DNA from: Spelaeicoccus albus
GTDB taxonomy: Bacteria; Actinomycetota; Actinomycetes; Actinomycetales; Brevibacteriaceae
Reading direction: 5' to 3'
Assembly: GCF_013409065.1 (NCBI RefSeq)
Contig: NZ_JACBZP010000001.1
Coordinates: 2,232,001 to 2,296,000, forward strand
Length of the DNA: 64,000 nucleotides
Shown here: positions 33,981 to 42,531 of the stretch, one piece after another
Layout: each line of letters begins with the position of its first letter
Numbering within the stretch: position 1 is the stretch's first letter
The notes under the pieces: model-generated
What the model was told of the DNA's origin: nothing
The model's database searches: none
The model's input: only the letters and a program-made list of their open reading frames with translations
Made by a program: the position numbers and the translations under genes

Positions 33981-33997
33981 CGGGGTACCGTAGAGGG

Positions 33998-34909
33998 ATG
34001 GTCGATGGAACAGCGGCGGCGAGGGCCGCCGACGCCTTTGGAACCGTCTGCACGGCAATGGTGACGCCGTTCACCGATACCGGGGCGCTGGACTTGGACG
34101 GCGCGGCCGCGCTGGCGACCCATTTGGTGGACGCCGGCAACGATTCGCTCGTCATCTCCGGCACCACCGGTGAGTCGCCGACGACTACCGACGACGAGAA
34201 ATACGAGCTGATTCGCGCCGTCGGCGGAGCGGTCGGCAGTCGTGCCCGCATCATCGCCGGCGTTGGGTCGTTCAGCACCGAACACTCGGTCGAGCTGGCC
34301 AAGCAGGCGAACAAGGCCGGCGCTCACGGCGTCCTCATCGTCACTCCGTATTATTCGAAGCCGCCGCAAGCCGGCATTTTGCACTATATGGAAACCGTGG
34401 CAACGGCCGGCGACCTCCCGGCCATGCTTTACGACATCCCGGGACGCTCGGCAGTGCCCATCACCACCGACACGCTGGTGCGGCTGGCCGAACATCCGAG
34501 CATCCTGGCCGTGAAGGATGCCAAGGGCAATCTCTACGAATCGTCCTGGGTGATGTCCCGCAGTGACCTCGCCTACTATTCGGGCGAGGATGCATTGAAC
34601 CTGGCCCTGCTGGCACACGGCGCCATCGGCGTGGTGAGCGTAGTGGCGCACGTGTGCCCGGGCGCGTACGCGCGAATGGTGCACGCCGCGGCGGCCGGCG
34701 ACTTCGACGCGGCCCGGGCCGCGCATTTTGAAACTCTTCCCATGGTGCGCGCCATCATGACGCGGATGCAGGGCGCCATCGCGGTCAAGGCCGCGCTGGA
34801 AGCCCAGAACGTCCTTGCCAATCGCCTTGTGCGATCTCCACTGGTCTCCGCCACCACCGATGAGGTGTTGACGTTGACCGACGACTTGAAACAGAACGGA
34901 TTTTTGTGA
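33998..34909 (+). CDS. dapA: 4-hydroxy-tetrahydrodipicolinate synthase
   Basis: DapA condenses pyruvate with aspartate semialdehyde, the first committed step to diaminopimelate and lysine. From ATG 33998 the product is 303 residues. Seen: GTVCTAMVTPFTDTGALDLDGA, VISGTTGESPTTTDDEK, VTPYYSKPPQAGILHYM, LYDIPGRSAVPI (Tyr145) and ILAVKDAKGN with the Schiff-base Lys173. An in-frame ATG at 33977 overlaps the HAD stop (ATGA) and would add seven residues; 33998 is preferred because TACCGT ends six bases before it, in the leaderless pattern. The stop overlaps the RNase J GTG by four bases. Confidence 0.95.
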   Translation: MVDGTAAARAADAFGTVCTAMVTPFTDTGALDLDGAAALATHLVDAGNDSLVISGTTGESPTTTDDEKYELIRAVGGAVGSRARIIAGVGSFSTEHSVELAKQANKAGAHGVLIVTPYYSKPPQAGILHYMETVATAGDLPAMLYDIPGRSAVPITTDTLVRLAEHPSILAVKDAKGNLYESSWVMSRSDLAYYSGEDALNLALLAHGAIGVVSVVAHVCPGAYARMVHAAAAGDFDAARAAHFETLPMVRAIMTRMQGAIAVKAALEAQNVLANRLVRSPLVSATTDEVLTLTDDLKQNGFL

Positions 34910-36591
34910 GCCAGACCCTCAGCGAACTAGGCAGCCCTCCTCAGCTCGATCCCCAGACCCTGCGGATCGTTCCGCTCGGCGGTATCGGCGAGATCGGCCG
35001 CAACATGACGGTCTTCGAATTGGGCGGCAAGCTGCTCATCGTCGATTGCGGTGTGCTCTTCCCCGAAGACGAACAGCCCGGCGTCGACCTGATCCTGCCG
35101 GACTTCTCATACATCAAGGACCGGATCCACGACGTCCTGGCCGTCGTCCTCACCCACGGACACGAAGACCACATCGGCGCCGTCCCGTACCTGCTGCGTT
35201 TGCGTGCCGACATTCCGCTCGTCGGGTCGCAGCTGACGTTGGCGCTCATCGAGGCCAAGCTGCGCGAACATCGCATCAAGCCCTACACACTCAGCGTGGC
35301 CGAAGGGCAAAAAGAGAAGTTCGGGCCGTTCGAATGCGAATTCGTCGCGGTCAACCACTCCATCCCCGACGCATTGGCAGTCGCCATCCGCACGTCCGCC
35401 GGATCGGTGCTGCACACCGGCGACTTCAAAATGGATCAGCTGCCGCTCGACGGACGCATCACCGATCTGCGCTCGTTCGCCCGGCTCGGCGCCGAAGGGA
35501 TCGACCTGTTCCTCGTCGACTCGACGAATGCCGACGTGCCCGGGTTCACCACGGCCGAACGCGAGATCGGGCCGGTGCTGGAAGCCGAATTCGGCAAGGC
35601 CGAGCGCCGCGTCATCGTCGCCTCCTTCTCGTCGCACGTGCATCGCGTGCAACAGGTGCTGGACGCCGCAAGCGCGCACGGCCGCAAGGTCGCCCTCGTC
35701 GGCCGGTCGATGGTACGCAATATGAAGATCGCCGCCGATCTGGGGTATCTGCACGTTCCCGACGGAACTCTCGTCGACTTGAAGGCGATCGGGGACCTCC
35801 CGGACGACCAGGTAGTGCTGATGTGCACCGGTTCGCAAGGCGAGCCCATGGCCGCGCTGTCCAGGATGGCAAGCCGCGATCACAAGGTCGAGATCGGCCA
35901 GGACGACACAGTCATCCTGGCGTCGTCATTGATCCCCGGCAACGAGAACGCCGTCTTCCGCGTCATCAACGGCCTGATGCGCCTGGGGGCACGCGTCGTG
36001 CACAAGGGCACTGCCAAGGTGCACGTGTCCGGCCACGCATCGGCCGGCGAACTGCTTTACTGCTACAACATCGTGCGCCCGCGCGGCGTGATGCCCGTGC
36101 ACGGCGAAATGCGCCACTTGATCGCCAACGGCGACCTGGCCGAACTGGCCGGTGTCGATCCGGGCCGGGTCATCATCGCCGACGACGGCGCCGTGATCGA
36201 TATGAAGAACGGGGACGCCGAGCTGGTCGGCAAGATCGAATGCGGACTCGTGTTCGTGGACGGCTCGTCCGTCGGCGAGATCACGGAAGCCGATTTGAAG
36301 GACCGCCGGATCCTTGCCGATGAGGGCTTCGTGTCGATCTTCGTGGCGATCGATTTCTCCACCGGCAAGGTCATCGCCGGCCCCGAGATCCACGCGCGCG
36401 GCATTGCCGAGGACGACAAGGTGTTCGTCGACTTGAAGCCGAAGATCGCCGATGCGCTGCTCGAAGCCCACAAGGACGGGCGGGCCAACCAGCATCAGCT
36501 GCAGCAGGTGGTGCGCCGCACGGTTGGGCGTTTTGCCTCGTCAAAGTTGCGCCGCCGGCCCATGATCATTCCGGTGGTCGTCGAAGCGTAA
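34906..36591 (+). CDS. rnj: Ribonuclease J
   Basis: RNase J is a metallo-beta-lactamase/beta-CASP nuclease with 5' exonuclease and endonuclease activity in mRNA decay and rRNA maturation. The 561-residue protein has the metal site LTHGHEDHIG (H84, H86, D88, H89), the phosphate-binding GDFKMD, VIVASFSSHVHRVQQVLDAA and the CASP motif VHVSGHASAGEL, plus a C-terminal domain starting about 460 and ending in a basic KLRRRP motif. dapA-rnj is a conserved actinobacterial gene pair; the GTG start overlaps the dapA stop (GTGA). A very long hairpin begins 25 bases after its stop. Confidence 0.96.
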   Translation: MSQTLSELGSPPQLDPQTLRIVPLGGIGEIGRNMTVFELGGKLLIVDCGVLFPEDEQPGVDLILPDFSYIKDRIHDVLAVVLTHGHEDHIGAVPYLLRLRADIPLVGSQLTLALIEAKLREHRIKPYTLSVAEGQKEKFGPFECEFVAVNHSIPDALAVAIRTSAGSVLHTGDFKMDQLPLDGRITDLRSFARLGAEGIDLFLVDSTNADVPGFTTAEREIGPVLEAEFGKAERRVIVASFSSHVHRVQQVLDAASAHGRKVALVGRSMVRNMKIAADLGYLHVPDGTLVDLKAIGDLPDDQVVLMCTGSQGEPMAALSRMASRDHKVEIGQDDTVILASSLIPGNENAVFRVINGLMRLGARVVHKGTAKVHVSGHASAGELLYCYNIVRPRGVMPVHGEMRHLIANGDLAELAGVDPGRVIIADDGAVIDMKNGDAELVGKIECGLVFVDGSSVGEITEADLKDRRILADEGFVSIFVAIDFSTGKVIAGPEIHARGIAEDDKVFVDLKPKIADALLEAHKDGRANQHQLQQVVRRTVGRFASSKLRRRPMIIPVVVEA

Positions 36592-37268
36592 TGGCGCCTG
36601 CCGCCTCAGTCGCACGCAAAACGCCCCGCGCCGTCTGGAACGCGCTGTCATTACAGCGCGTTCCAGACGCGGCGGGGCGTTTTGCGGCAGTGGTGGGGAT
36701 TGACGGCCGCTCGGGTTCCGGTAAATCCACTGTGGCGCGGGATCTGGCGGCCGAACTGGACGGCAATGGCTTCGGCACCTGCACGGTGCAGCTCGACTGG
36801 CTCTGCCCGGGCTGGCACGGCCTCGACCGGGCCGTCGACCTGGCGGTCCGCTGGGTGCTGGAGCCGCTCGCCGGGTCGGAGCGCGGGGCCGGCCGGCAAG
36901 CCGGCTACCGGCGCTGGGACTGGCATCGATCCCGTTACGCCGAATGGGTGAGCGTGACGCCCGTGTCTGCAGCGGCGCCCGAGCAGCCGGCGTCCGTGCT
37001 GATCGTCGAAGGATGCGGGATCGGATCGGCCCGTGCGCGCGAACTGCTGGACGTCCTGGTCTGGATCGACGTCCCCGAACCGGTCCGATGGCAACGGGCA
37101 GCGGCAAGAGAGCACGAATTTCTCGTTGCCGGCGATGCGGAGGAGACCGAGCCGGCCGCGGCACGCCGGGAGATGTGGTGGTGGCCGGTGTGGGCTGCTC
37201 AGGAAGACGCGATCCTTGCCCGGGAGCGGATCAAAAGGTATGCCGACGTCGTCCTGTGCAATGCCTAA
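36591..37268 (+). CDS. P-loop kinase-like protein (uridine kinase/AAA type)
   Basis: A P-loop protein: VVGIDGRSGSGKSTVARDLAAEL with Walker A GRSGSGKS at 39-46, then VQLDWLCPGWHGLDRAV, YRRWDWHRSRYAEWV, and VLIVEGCGIGSARARELLDVLVWIDVP. This matches a small actinobacterial uridine-kinase-like family acting on an unknown nucleoside or sugar. ATG 36591 overlaps the rnj stop by one base (TAATG), giving 225 residues. However, codons 9-31 are encoded inside a 33-pair hairpin (36616-36685) that looks like a terminator, so the real start could be GTG 36690 or 36693 (about 192 residues). Related proteins usually do have about 25 residues before the P-loop. Confidence 0.7.
   Translation: MAPAASVARKTPRAVWNALSLQRVPDAAGRFAAVVGIDGRSGSGKSTVARDLAAELDGNGFGTCTVQLDWLCPGWHGLDRAVDLAVRWVLEPLAGSERGAGRQAGYRRWDWHRSRYAEWVSVTPVSAAAPEQPASVLIVEGCGIGSARARELLDVLVWIDVPEPVRWQRAAAREHEFLVAGDAEETEPAAARREMWWWPVWAAQEDAILARERIKRYADVVLCNA
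36616..36685. terminator. 33-pair hairpin with flanking A4/T4, bidirectional-terminator form
   Basis: Arms 36616-36648 and 36653-36685 are reverse complements at 31 of 33 positions, with a CATT loop (36649-36652). The outer ends read GCAAAACGCCCCGC and GCGGGGCGTTTTGC, so a T-run closes the stem in both directions. It starts 25 bases after the rnj stop. It looks like the rnj terminator but lies within the longest frame of the next gene. Confidence 0.75.
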
Positions 37269-37338
37269 GAACGACACGGGACCGGCCCCGACCGGCAAAG
37301 ACTGCAATGTGGGCGCGGGAAAAGCTATCCTCTAAGGT

Positions 37339-40300
37339 ATGGCGACTAGTACTTCTTCCCCCGCCAAGAAAAGACAGACCGGCCGCTCGGCTGCAAAGGG
37401 CTCGGCGGCAGCGCGAAAGCCCAAGGGCGGCAGCGCCGGGTCGTCTGTCCGGACGCAGGGGAAATCCACCGCAGAGCGCAATGGCCCCTCGATGCCTGCT
37501 CGTGCGGTCCGCGGCGCCTGGATGGGATGTTCACATATGGTTGGCAATGCAACTCGAAAAGCGACTCAAGCCCCCGAGGACGAGGCCGAAGAGGTTCGCC
37601 GGGACGGTACCGCGTTCTTCCTGCTGGCGTTCGCGATAGTCGTGGCTGCCTTTGAATGGTGGTCGATCGGAGGGCCCATCGGCACAGGAGTCCGGTACGT
37701 CCTCGAAGGCACGTTTGGCAGAGTCGCTTTGGCGCTGCCCGTGCTGGCCGTCGGATTCTCCGTCAGATTGATGATTCGAGGCAGCGAAGTACGCGCCAAC
37801 AATCGGATCTTCATCGGGCTCCTGGCCCTGCTGGTCGCCGCATGCGGCCTTGCGCACATATCGTCGGGCGTGCCCCAATTCGCCGACGGCCGGGCCGCAA
37901 TGCGCGGCGCCGGCGGCGTGATCGGCTTCCTCGTGTCGTCGCCGATCATTGCGGCGCTCACCATTTACGTCACGGTGCCGCTGCTCGGCCTGCTCGGCCT
38001 GTTTTCACTGCTTGTCATCACCGCCACGCCGGTGCGCGACATACCCGCCCGGCTGCGTGCCGGCTACGAGCATTTGACCGGTTCGTCGCCTCGGCCGGCC
38101 GGTCCCGAGCACGACAACGACAACGACCTCGTGGCCGCCGACCGTGCCACCAACACCCTCAAGCCCGTCGGCCGGTCGAAACGGCGCAGCAAGAAGCAGT
38201 CCGCGGACGAGACCGAGCCCATCGATGTGGCGTTCGATAACGCAATCATCGCCGACAAGGACTCCGGTAAGGACTCGGGCTCCGGGCTCAAGCCGGGCCA
38301 GCGCCGTCCGACAAAGCAGGAAAAGGCGCTTGCCGACATCAAGTCGTCGCTCGGCATGGAAGGCGAGCCGGACGCCGCGGGGCAGGGCGCGCCCGGAAAC
38401 CGGCAAGGGGCCCAGCCGGGAACCCAGCAGCCGGGAACCCAGCAGCCCGCGAACCAGGCAGCCCCGGGCGCCCCGGGCGCTCAGCAGGCCGCCGCCACGA
38501 CGTCCGCCGCAACGCCCGCCGCGCCGCCGACCACGCAATTGCCGCAGCGCGTCGAGCAGCTGCAACTGGCCGGCGATGTGACATACACGCTGCCGCCGAG
38601 CAATATGCTCACTCCCGGCCCGCCGGCCAAGGAACGCTCGGCCGCGAACGACCGCGTCGTCGCCGCGCTGACGGACGTGCTGGATCAGTTCGGCATCGAT
38701 GCGCAAGTTTCCGGCTTCTCGCGCGGCCCGACGGTCACTCGCTACGAGGTCGAGCTGGGCAGCGGCGTGAAAGTCGAACGCGTCACGGCGCTGAGCAAGA
38801 ACATCGCTTATGCCGTGGCCAGCGCCGATGTCCGGATCCTTTCGCCGATTCCCGGCAAGAAGGCGATCGGCATTGAAATCCCGAACGCCGACCGCGAAAC
38901 CGTCGTGCTGGGCGACGTCCTGCGTTCGCAAGCGGCCCGGAAGACCGAACACCCCATGGTGATGGGAGTGGGCAAGGACGTCGAGGGCGGGTTCGTCGTG
39001 GCCAACCTGGCCAAGACTCCGCACCTGCTGGTCGCCGGCGCGACGGGCGCCGGTAAGTCGAGCTTCGTCAACTCCATGATCTGTTCGATCATGATGCGGG
39101 CCACGCCCGACGAGGTCCGGATGATCCTCGTCGACCCGAAACGCGTCGAGCTGACCGGGTACGAGGGTATTCCGCACTTGATCACGCCGATCATCACGAA
39201 TCCGAAAAAGGCCGCCGAAGCCCTGCAATGGGTCGTCAAGGAAATGGATACCCGATACGACGATTTGGCGAACTTCGGCTTCAAGCACATCGACGAATTC
39301 AACAAGGCGGTCCGCGCCGGTCAGGTCACCCCGCTGCCCGGCAGCGAACGCGTGCTGCAGCCGTACCCGTACTTGCTGGTCGTCGTCGACGAGTTGGCCG
39401 ATCTGATGATGGTGGCGCCGCGCGACGTGGAGGACTCGATCGTGCGCATCACCCAATTGGCGCGCGCTGCCGGCATCCACCTGGTGCTGGCCACCCAGCG
39501 TCCCAGCGTGGACGTCGTCACGGGCCTGATCAAGGCCAACGTGCCGTCCCGTCTGGCGTTCGCCACGTCGTCGCTTGCGGATTCGCGCGTCGTCCTCGAC
39601 CAGCCCGGCGCCGAAAAGCTCATTGGTCAAGGCGATGCCCTCTTCCTCCCGATGGGCGCGTCGAAACCGATGCGCGTGCAAGGAGCCTGGGTCGACGAGT
39701 CCGAGATCCACGCCGTCGTCGGACACGTGAAGCAAGAGCTGACGCCCGTCTACCGCACCGATGTGGCGGCCGAGGCGCCGAAGAAGCAGATCGACGACGA
39801 TATCGGCGACGATCTGGACATCCTGTTGCAGGCCACCGAGCTGGTCGTCACAAGCCAATTCGGCTCGACGTCGATGCTGCAGCGTAAGTTGCGGGTCGGT
39901 TTCGCCAAAGCCGGCCGGCTGATGGACCTGCTGGAATCCCGCGGAATCGTTGGCGCTTCGGAAGGTTCCAAGGCCCGTGACGTGCTGGTGCAGGTCGACT
40001 CGCTTCCCGAGACGCTCGCGCTTTTGCGCGGTGACGGGCCGGCGCCGGACGCCGCGCAGGATGCCGGTCAGCAGGGCGGGCCGGAACCGACCGGTCAGCC
40101 CGTACAGCAAACCGGACAACCGATCCGGCAGACCGCTGCGGGCCCGACCGCGAGCGAGCAAGCGACACAGGTGCAGTACGCGTCGTCCGAAGCGCCGGTG
40201 ACGACGCCGCACGACAGCGCCGTGGAAGTCAGCCCGGTCGGCTACGGGTACGGCGGCGCCTCCGATCCGGTCTCGGAACGGACCGATGCCATGGAGACCG

Positions 40301-40359
40301 TCGACTCGGACTCGGACGAAGATGCCTGGACTCTGACCGGTCGCGGCCCTAGCGACTAG
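37339..40359 (+). CDS. ftsK: DNA translocase FtsK/SpoIIIE
   Basis: FtsK pumps chromosomal DNA through the closing septum. The 1006-residue protein has a basic N-terminal tail, four or five membrane helices (about 90-240), a Pro/Gln-rich linker (about 340-410, GAQPGTQQPGTQQPANQ), a RecA-like motor with Walker A GATGAGKS (567-574) and Walker B LLVVVDELADLMMVA, and a C-terminal gamma winged helix (about 831-885, ELVVTSQFGSTSMLQRKLRVGFAKAGRLMDLLE) that reads orienting DNA sequences. A Gln/Thr-rich tail of about 120 residues follows, longer than in most homologues. TATCCT at 37326-37331 ends seven bases before the ATG, predicting a leaderless mRNA. Confidence 0.95.
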   Translation: MATSTSSPAKKRQTGRSAAKGSAAARKPKGGSAGSSVRTQGKSTAERNGPSMPARAVRGAWMGCSHMVGNATRKATQAPEDEAEEVRRDGTAFFLLAFAIVVAAFEWWSIGGPIGTGVRYVLEGTFGRVALALPVLAVGFSVRLMIRGSEVRANNRIFIGLLALLVAACGLAHISSGVPQFADGRAAMRGAGGVIGFLVSSPIIAALTIYVTVPLLGLLGLFSLLVITATPVRDIPARLRAGYEHLTGSSPRPAGPEHDNDNDLVAADRATNTLKPVGRSKRRSKKQSADETEPIDVAFDNAIIADKDSGKDSGSGLKPGQRRPTKQEKALADIKSSLGMEGEPDAAGQGAPGNRQGAQPGTQQPGTQQPANQAAPGAPGAQQAAATTSAATPAAPPTTQLPQRVEQLQLAGDVTYTLPPSNMLTPGPPAKERSAANDRVVAALTDVLDQFGIDAQVSGFSRGPTVTRYEVELGSGVKVERVTALSKNIAYAVASADVRILSPIPGKKAIGIEIPNADRETVVLGDVLRSQAARKTEHPMVMGVGKDVEGGFVVANLAKTPHLLVAGATGAGKSSFVNSMICSIMMRATPDEVRMILVDPKRVELTGYEGIPHLITPIITNPKKAAEALQWVVKEMDTRYDDLANFGFKHIDEFNKAVRAGQVTPLPGSERVLQPYPYLLVVVDELADLMMVAPRDVEDSIVRITQLARAAGIHLVLATQRPSVDVVTGLIKANVPSRLAFATSSLADSRVVLDQPGAEKLIGQGDALFLPMGASKPMRVQGAWVDESEIHAVVGHVKQELTPVYRTDVAAEAPKKQIDDDIGDDLDILLQATELVVTSQFGSTSMLQRKLRVGFAKAGRLMDLLESRGIVGASEGSKARDVLVQVDSLPETLALLRGDGPAPDAAQDAGQQGGPEPTGQPVQQTGQPIRQTAAGPTASEQATQVQYASSEAPVTTPHDSAVEVSPVGYGYGGASDPVSERTDAMETVDSDSDEDAWTLTGRGPSD

Positions 40360-40368
40360 GCTGGAGGT

Positions 40369-41052
40369 GTGAGTTCTTCCGAGTCCGAGGCTTCGGCAGG
40401 CAGCGCCGGGAAACCGGCGGAACCGCCCGTTTGGAACCTTGCCAACGTCTTGACGATGCTGCGCATCGTCATGGTCCCGGCTTTCTTCGTGCTGCTCTTG
40501 TGGGACGGCGGCGAGGACGCCGGACTGCGCCTCATCGCGTTCTGCGTGTTCTTGGTTGCAATAATCACGGACCGGCTGGACGGCGAAATAGCCCGCAAAT
40601 ACAACCTCATCACCAACTTCGGCAAGATCGCCGATCCGATCGCCGACAAGGCTCTGCTCGGCGCCGGGCTGATCGGCCTGTCGATAATCGGGGTTGTCTA
40701 TTGGTGGGTCACCATCGTCATCCTGGTGCGCGAAGTCGGGATCACGCTGTTGCGGTTCGCCGTGATCCGCCACGGAGTGATGCCGGCCAGCCCCGGCGGG
40801 AAGCTCAAGACGGTACTGCAATCGTGCGCGGTCGGCTTGTTCCTGCTGCCGATCGAGGCCTGGTTCGGGCACCCGACATCGACAATCGTGCTCGTCGCCG
40901 CATGGGTGGTGATGGCGGCGGCGCTGATCGTGACTGTGCTGACGGGCATCGACTATCTGGTCAAAGCGGCGCGGCTGCGAGCCGGTTCTGAATTGACTGC
41001 CAGTCGTCGGGCGCGCCGGCGCGACGGCGGCGGCTCGGACGCTTCCTCATGA
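40369..41052 (+). CDS. pgsA: CDP-diacylglycerol--glycerol-3-phosphate 3-phosphatidyltransferase
   Basis: PgsA transfers the phosphatidyl group from CDP-diacylglycerol to glycerol 3-phosphate, the first step to phosphatidylglycerol and cardiolipin, in the membrane. The 227-residue protein has the CDP-alcohol phosphotransferase motif spread over TDRLDGEIARKYNLITNFGKIADPIADK, and NLANVLTMLRIVMVPAFFVLLL at the N-terminus; about five hydrophobic helices are visible. The last 25 residues are Arg/Gly/Ser-rich and cytoplasmic. It lies in the conserved ftsK-pgsA-cinA order. GTG 40369 is preceded both by GGAGG and by a TAGGCT box six bases upstream, so it may be read from ftsK transcripts or its own. 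Confidence 0.93.
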   Translation: MSSSESEASAGSAGKPAEPPVWNLANVLTMLRIVMVPAFFVLLLWDGGEDAGLRLIAFCVFLVAIITDRLDGEIARKYNLITNFGKIADPIADKALLGAGLIGLSIIGVVYWWVTIVILVREVGITLLRFAVIRHGVMPASPGGKLKTVLQSCAVGLFLLPIEAWFGHPTSTIVLVAAWVVMAAALIVTVLTGIDYLVKAARLRAGSELTASRRARRRDGGGSDASS

Positions 41053-41525
41053 GTCGTGCGACGGATGTGTTGGCCCGCCTGGGAACGCAGCAGGCGTCGA
41101 TCGCCGTCGCGGAGTCGCTGACCGGCGGCCTGCTCATTTCGGCTCTCGTCGACGTCCCCGGAGCCTCGGCCGTCGTTCGCGGCGGCATCGTGGCGTATCA
41201 GACCGAACTGAAATCGGCACTCCTGGGTGTCGATGCGGAATTGTTGGCGTCGTCCGGCGCCGTGGACGCGCGAGTGGCCGAGCAAATGGCTTCCGGCGTC
41301 CGTACCCGGCTCGGCGCCGACTGGGGCGTGGCGACCACGGGAGTGGCGGGCCCTGATCCGCAGGACGGGCATCCGGTCGGCACCGTCTTCATCGGCGTGG
41401 TCTGCGGCGATGTCCGGCGAACACGGCGACACGAGTTCGGCGGCGACCGATCGGCGATACGCCGGCAAAGCGTCGATGCGGCGCTTCAATTGCTCCTCGA
41501 GTGCGGTCGGGGAGCGCCAACGTGA
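41049..41525 (+). CDS. cinA: CinA C-terminal-domain protein (nicotinamide-nucleotide amidase)
   Basis: A 158-residue stand-alone CinA C-terminal domain. Members with this domain (PncC) deamidate nicotinamide mononucleotide in NAD recycling; the longer two-domain CinA of other bacteria is not present. Seen: QASIAVAESLTGGLLISALVDVPGASAVVRGGIVAYQTELKSALLGVDAELL and GADWGVATTGVAGPDPQDGHPVGTVFIGV, the family core. The ATG overlaps the pgsA stop by four bases. In actinobacteria this gene characteristically links pgsA and the clgR-type regulator, as here, often followed by recA. Confidence 0.9.
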   Translation: MSRATDVLARLGTQQASIAVAESLTGGLLISALVDVPGASAVVRGGIVAYQTELKSALLGVDAELLASSGAVDARVAEQMASGVRTRLGADWGVATTGVAGPDPQDGHPVGTVFIGVVCGDVRRTRRHEFGGDRSAIRRQSVDAALQLLLECGRGAPT

Positions 41526-41666
41526 CTACTGTCACCGGAAACGGCTAGGCTTAGAGGGAACGTTTTCGGTTCACGATGAGTTATGAAGATTAACCGGTGT
41601 TTCCGGCGGTGCTGGTATCGCAGGATGTGCCGGGCGGATGTACCACAAGCTTGAGGAGGGCACGCC

Positions 41667-41978
41667 ATGGTTTTGCTACGTACTGAGATTGGTGACGCGC
41701 TCCGGACCAACCGTCAGCGCCAGGGCCGCACGCTTCGCGATGTGTCCAACGGTGCCCGTGTATCGCTCGGATACTTAAGCGAAGTCGAGCGCGGTCAAAA
41801 GGAAGCGTCATCCGAACTGCTGTCATCGATCTGCGGTGCGCTCGAGGTTCCGCTCGCGCTGTTGCTGCGGGACGTCAGTGACAGGATCGCCATCGTCGAG
41901 GGTGTCGCGATTCCCGATACGGTGCCGCAGGAACTCACGGACGAAGTGTCGGGCGACCTGGTGTCGCCGGGCGTCTGA
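41667..41978 (+). CDS. clgR: ClgR-type XRE-family transcriptional regulator
   Basis: A 103-residue helix-turn-helix regulator: [72 protein letters not shown]. This is the ClgR pattern; ClgR activates clpP, clpC and other proteolysis or stress genes in actinobacteria and is itself degraded by Clp protease. The C-terminus here ([20 protein letters not shown]) lacks the usual AA degradation tail. Position between cinA and recA is the conserved one. ATG 41667 follows GAGGAGGGC. The 141-base region upstream should hold its promoter; I could not pick a convincing ClgR box. Confidence 0.88.
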   Translation: MVLLRTEIGDALRTNRQRQGRTLRDVSNGARVSLGYLSEVERGQKEASSELLSSICGALEVPLALLLRDVSDRIAIVEGVAIPDTVPQELTDEVSGDLVSPGV

Positions 41979-42008
41979 ACGTCTGCGCACTCGAACGGAC
42001 CGGAATTG

Positions 42009-42047
42009 CGGCCGGCGCCGGGCTCCTTGCTCGGCGCCGGCCGTTTT
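42009..42047 (+). terminator. Intrinsic terminator after the clgR-type gene
   Basis: CGGCCGGCGCCG (42009-42020) pairs perfectly with CGGCGCCGGCCG (42032-42043) around an 11-base loop and is followed by TTTT (42044-42047). This classic form ends the clgR transcript before the DUF3046 gene. Confidence 0.8.
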
Positions 42048-42073
42048 CGGCCCACCCGACAAAAGAAAGTCTT

Positions 42074-42295
42074 ATGCGTCTGACACATTTCTGGTCGCTC
42101 ATGAACGATGAATTCGGACAGGTGCGTGCTCGCGCGTTGTTCGAAGATCTGACGCTATCCCCGCTGTCGAGTCGGACCGCACGGCAGGCGCTGGACGACG
42201 GCGAAGACCCCCGTGCCGTCTGGCTGGCCATCTGCGGGGCGACCGATGTGCCGACCGATCGATTGCTCGGACGGAAGAAGCCCGGGGAGAAATGA
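42074..42295 (+). CDS. DUF3046 protein
   Basis: A 73-residue protein, MRLTHFWSLMNDEFGQVRARALFEDLTLSPLSSRTARQALDDGEDPRAVWLAICGATDVPTDRLLGRKKPGEK, which is the DUF3046 family of actinobacteria. The family is nearly always found immediately upstream of recA, as here, but its role is unknown. It is small, soluble and helical with conserved WxLM and PRxVWxAIC segments. The ribosome site is weak (AAAGAAAG, about six bases before ATG). It lies between a terminator and the recA promoter, so it probably has its own short transcript. Confidence 0.88.
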   Translation: MRLTHFWSLMNDEFGQVRARALFEDLTLSPLSSRTARQALDDGEDPRAVWLAICGATDVPTDRLLGRKKPGEK

Positions 42296-42345
42296 GCCGG
42301 GCGCCGAGCCGTCGAGAAAAACCCGGCTCCTCGGCGTGTTGAGTT

Positions 42346-42375
42346 CGAACACGTGTTCCCACGAACGGGTATACT
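42346..42375 (+). promoter_or_regulatory. recA promoter with LexA (SOS) box
   Basis: CGAACACGTGTTCC (42346-42359) matches the Gram-positive LexA consensus CGAACRNRYGTTYG at 13 of 14 positions. A -10 box TATACT lies at 42370-42375, so LexA would cover the -35 region. The leader to the recA ATG is about 150 bases. Confidence 0.85.
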
Positions 42376-42531
42376 AAGTATTGTCCACACAATGGCAAGG
42401 ACACCGGCGATATCCACAATTCGTCTCCTGCCGGCCCTTCGATGTCGGTGCCGCTGGCTACTGTGTGACTAGCAATTACTCGTCGCATCGTTGCCGGCGA
42501 GAACCGAATGACACGAATCAAGGAGCTTCAC

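Noticed and set aside
38005-40872. A 955-codon open frame opposite ftsK and pgsA
   Set aside because: Same cause: antisense shadow of genuine genes, no recognisable domain or ribosome site.
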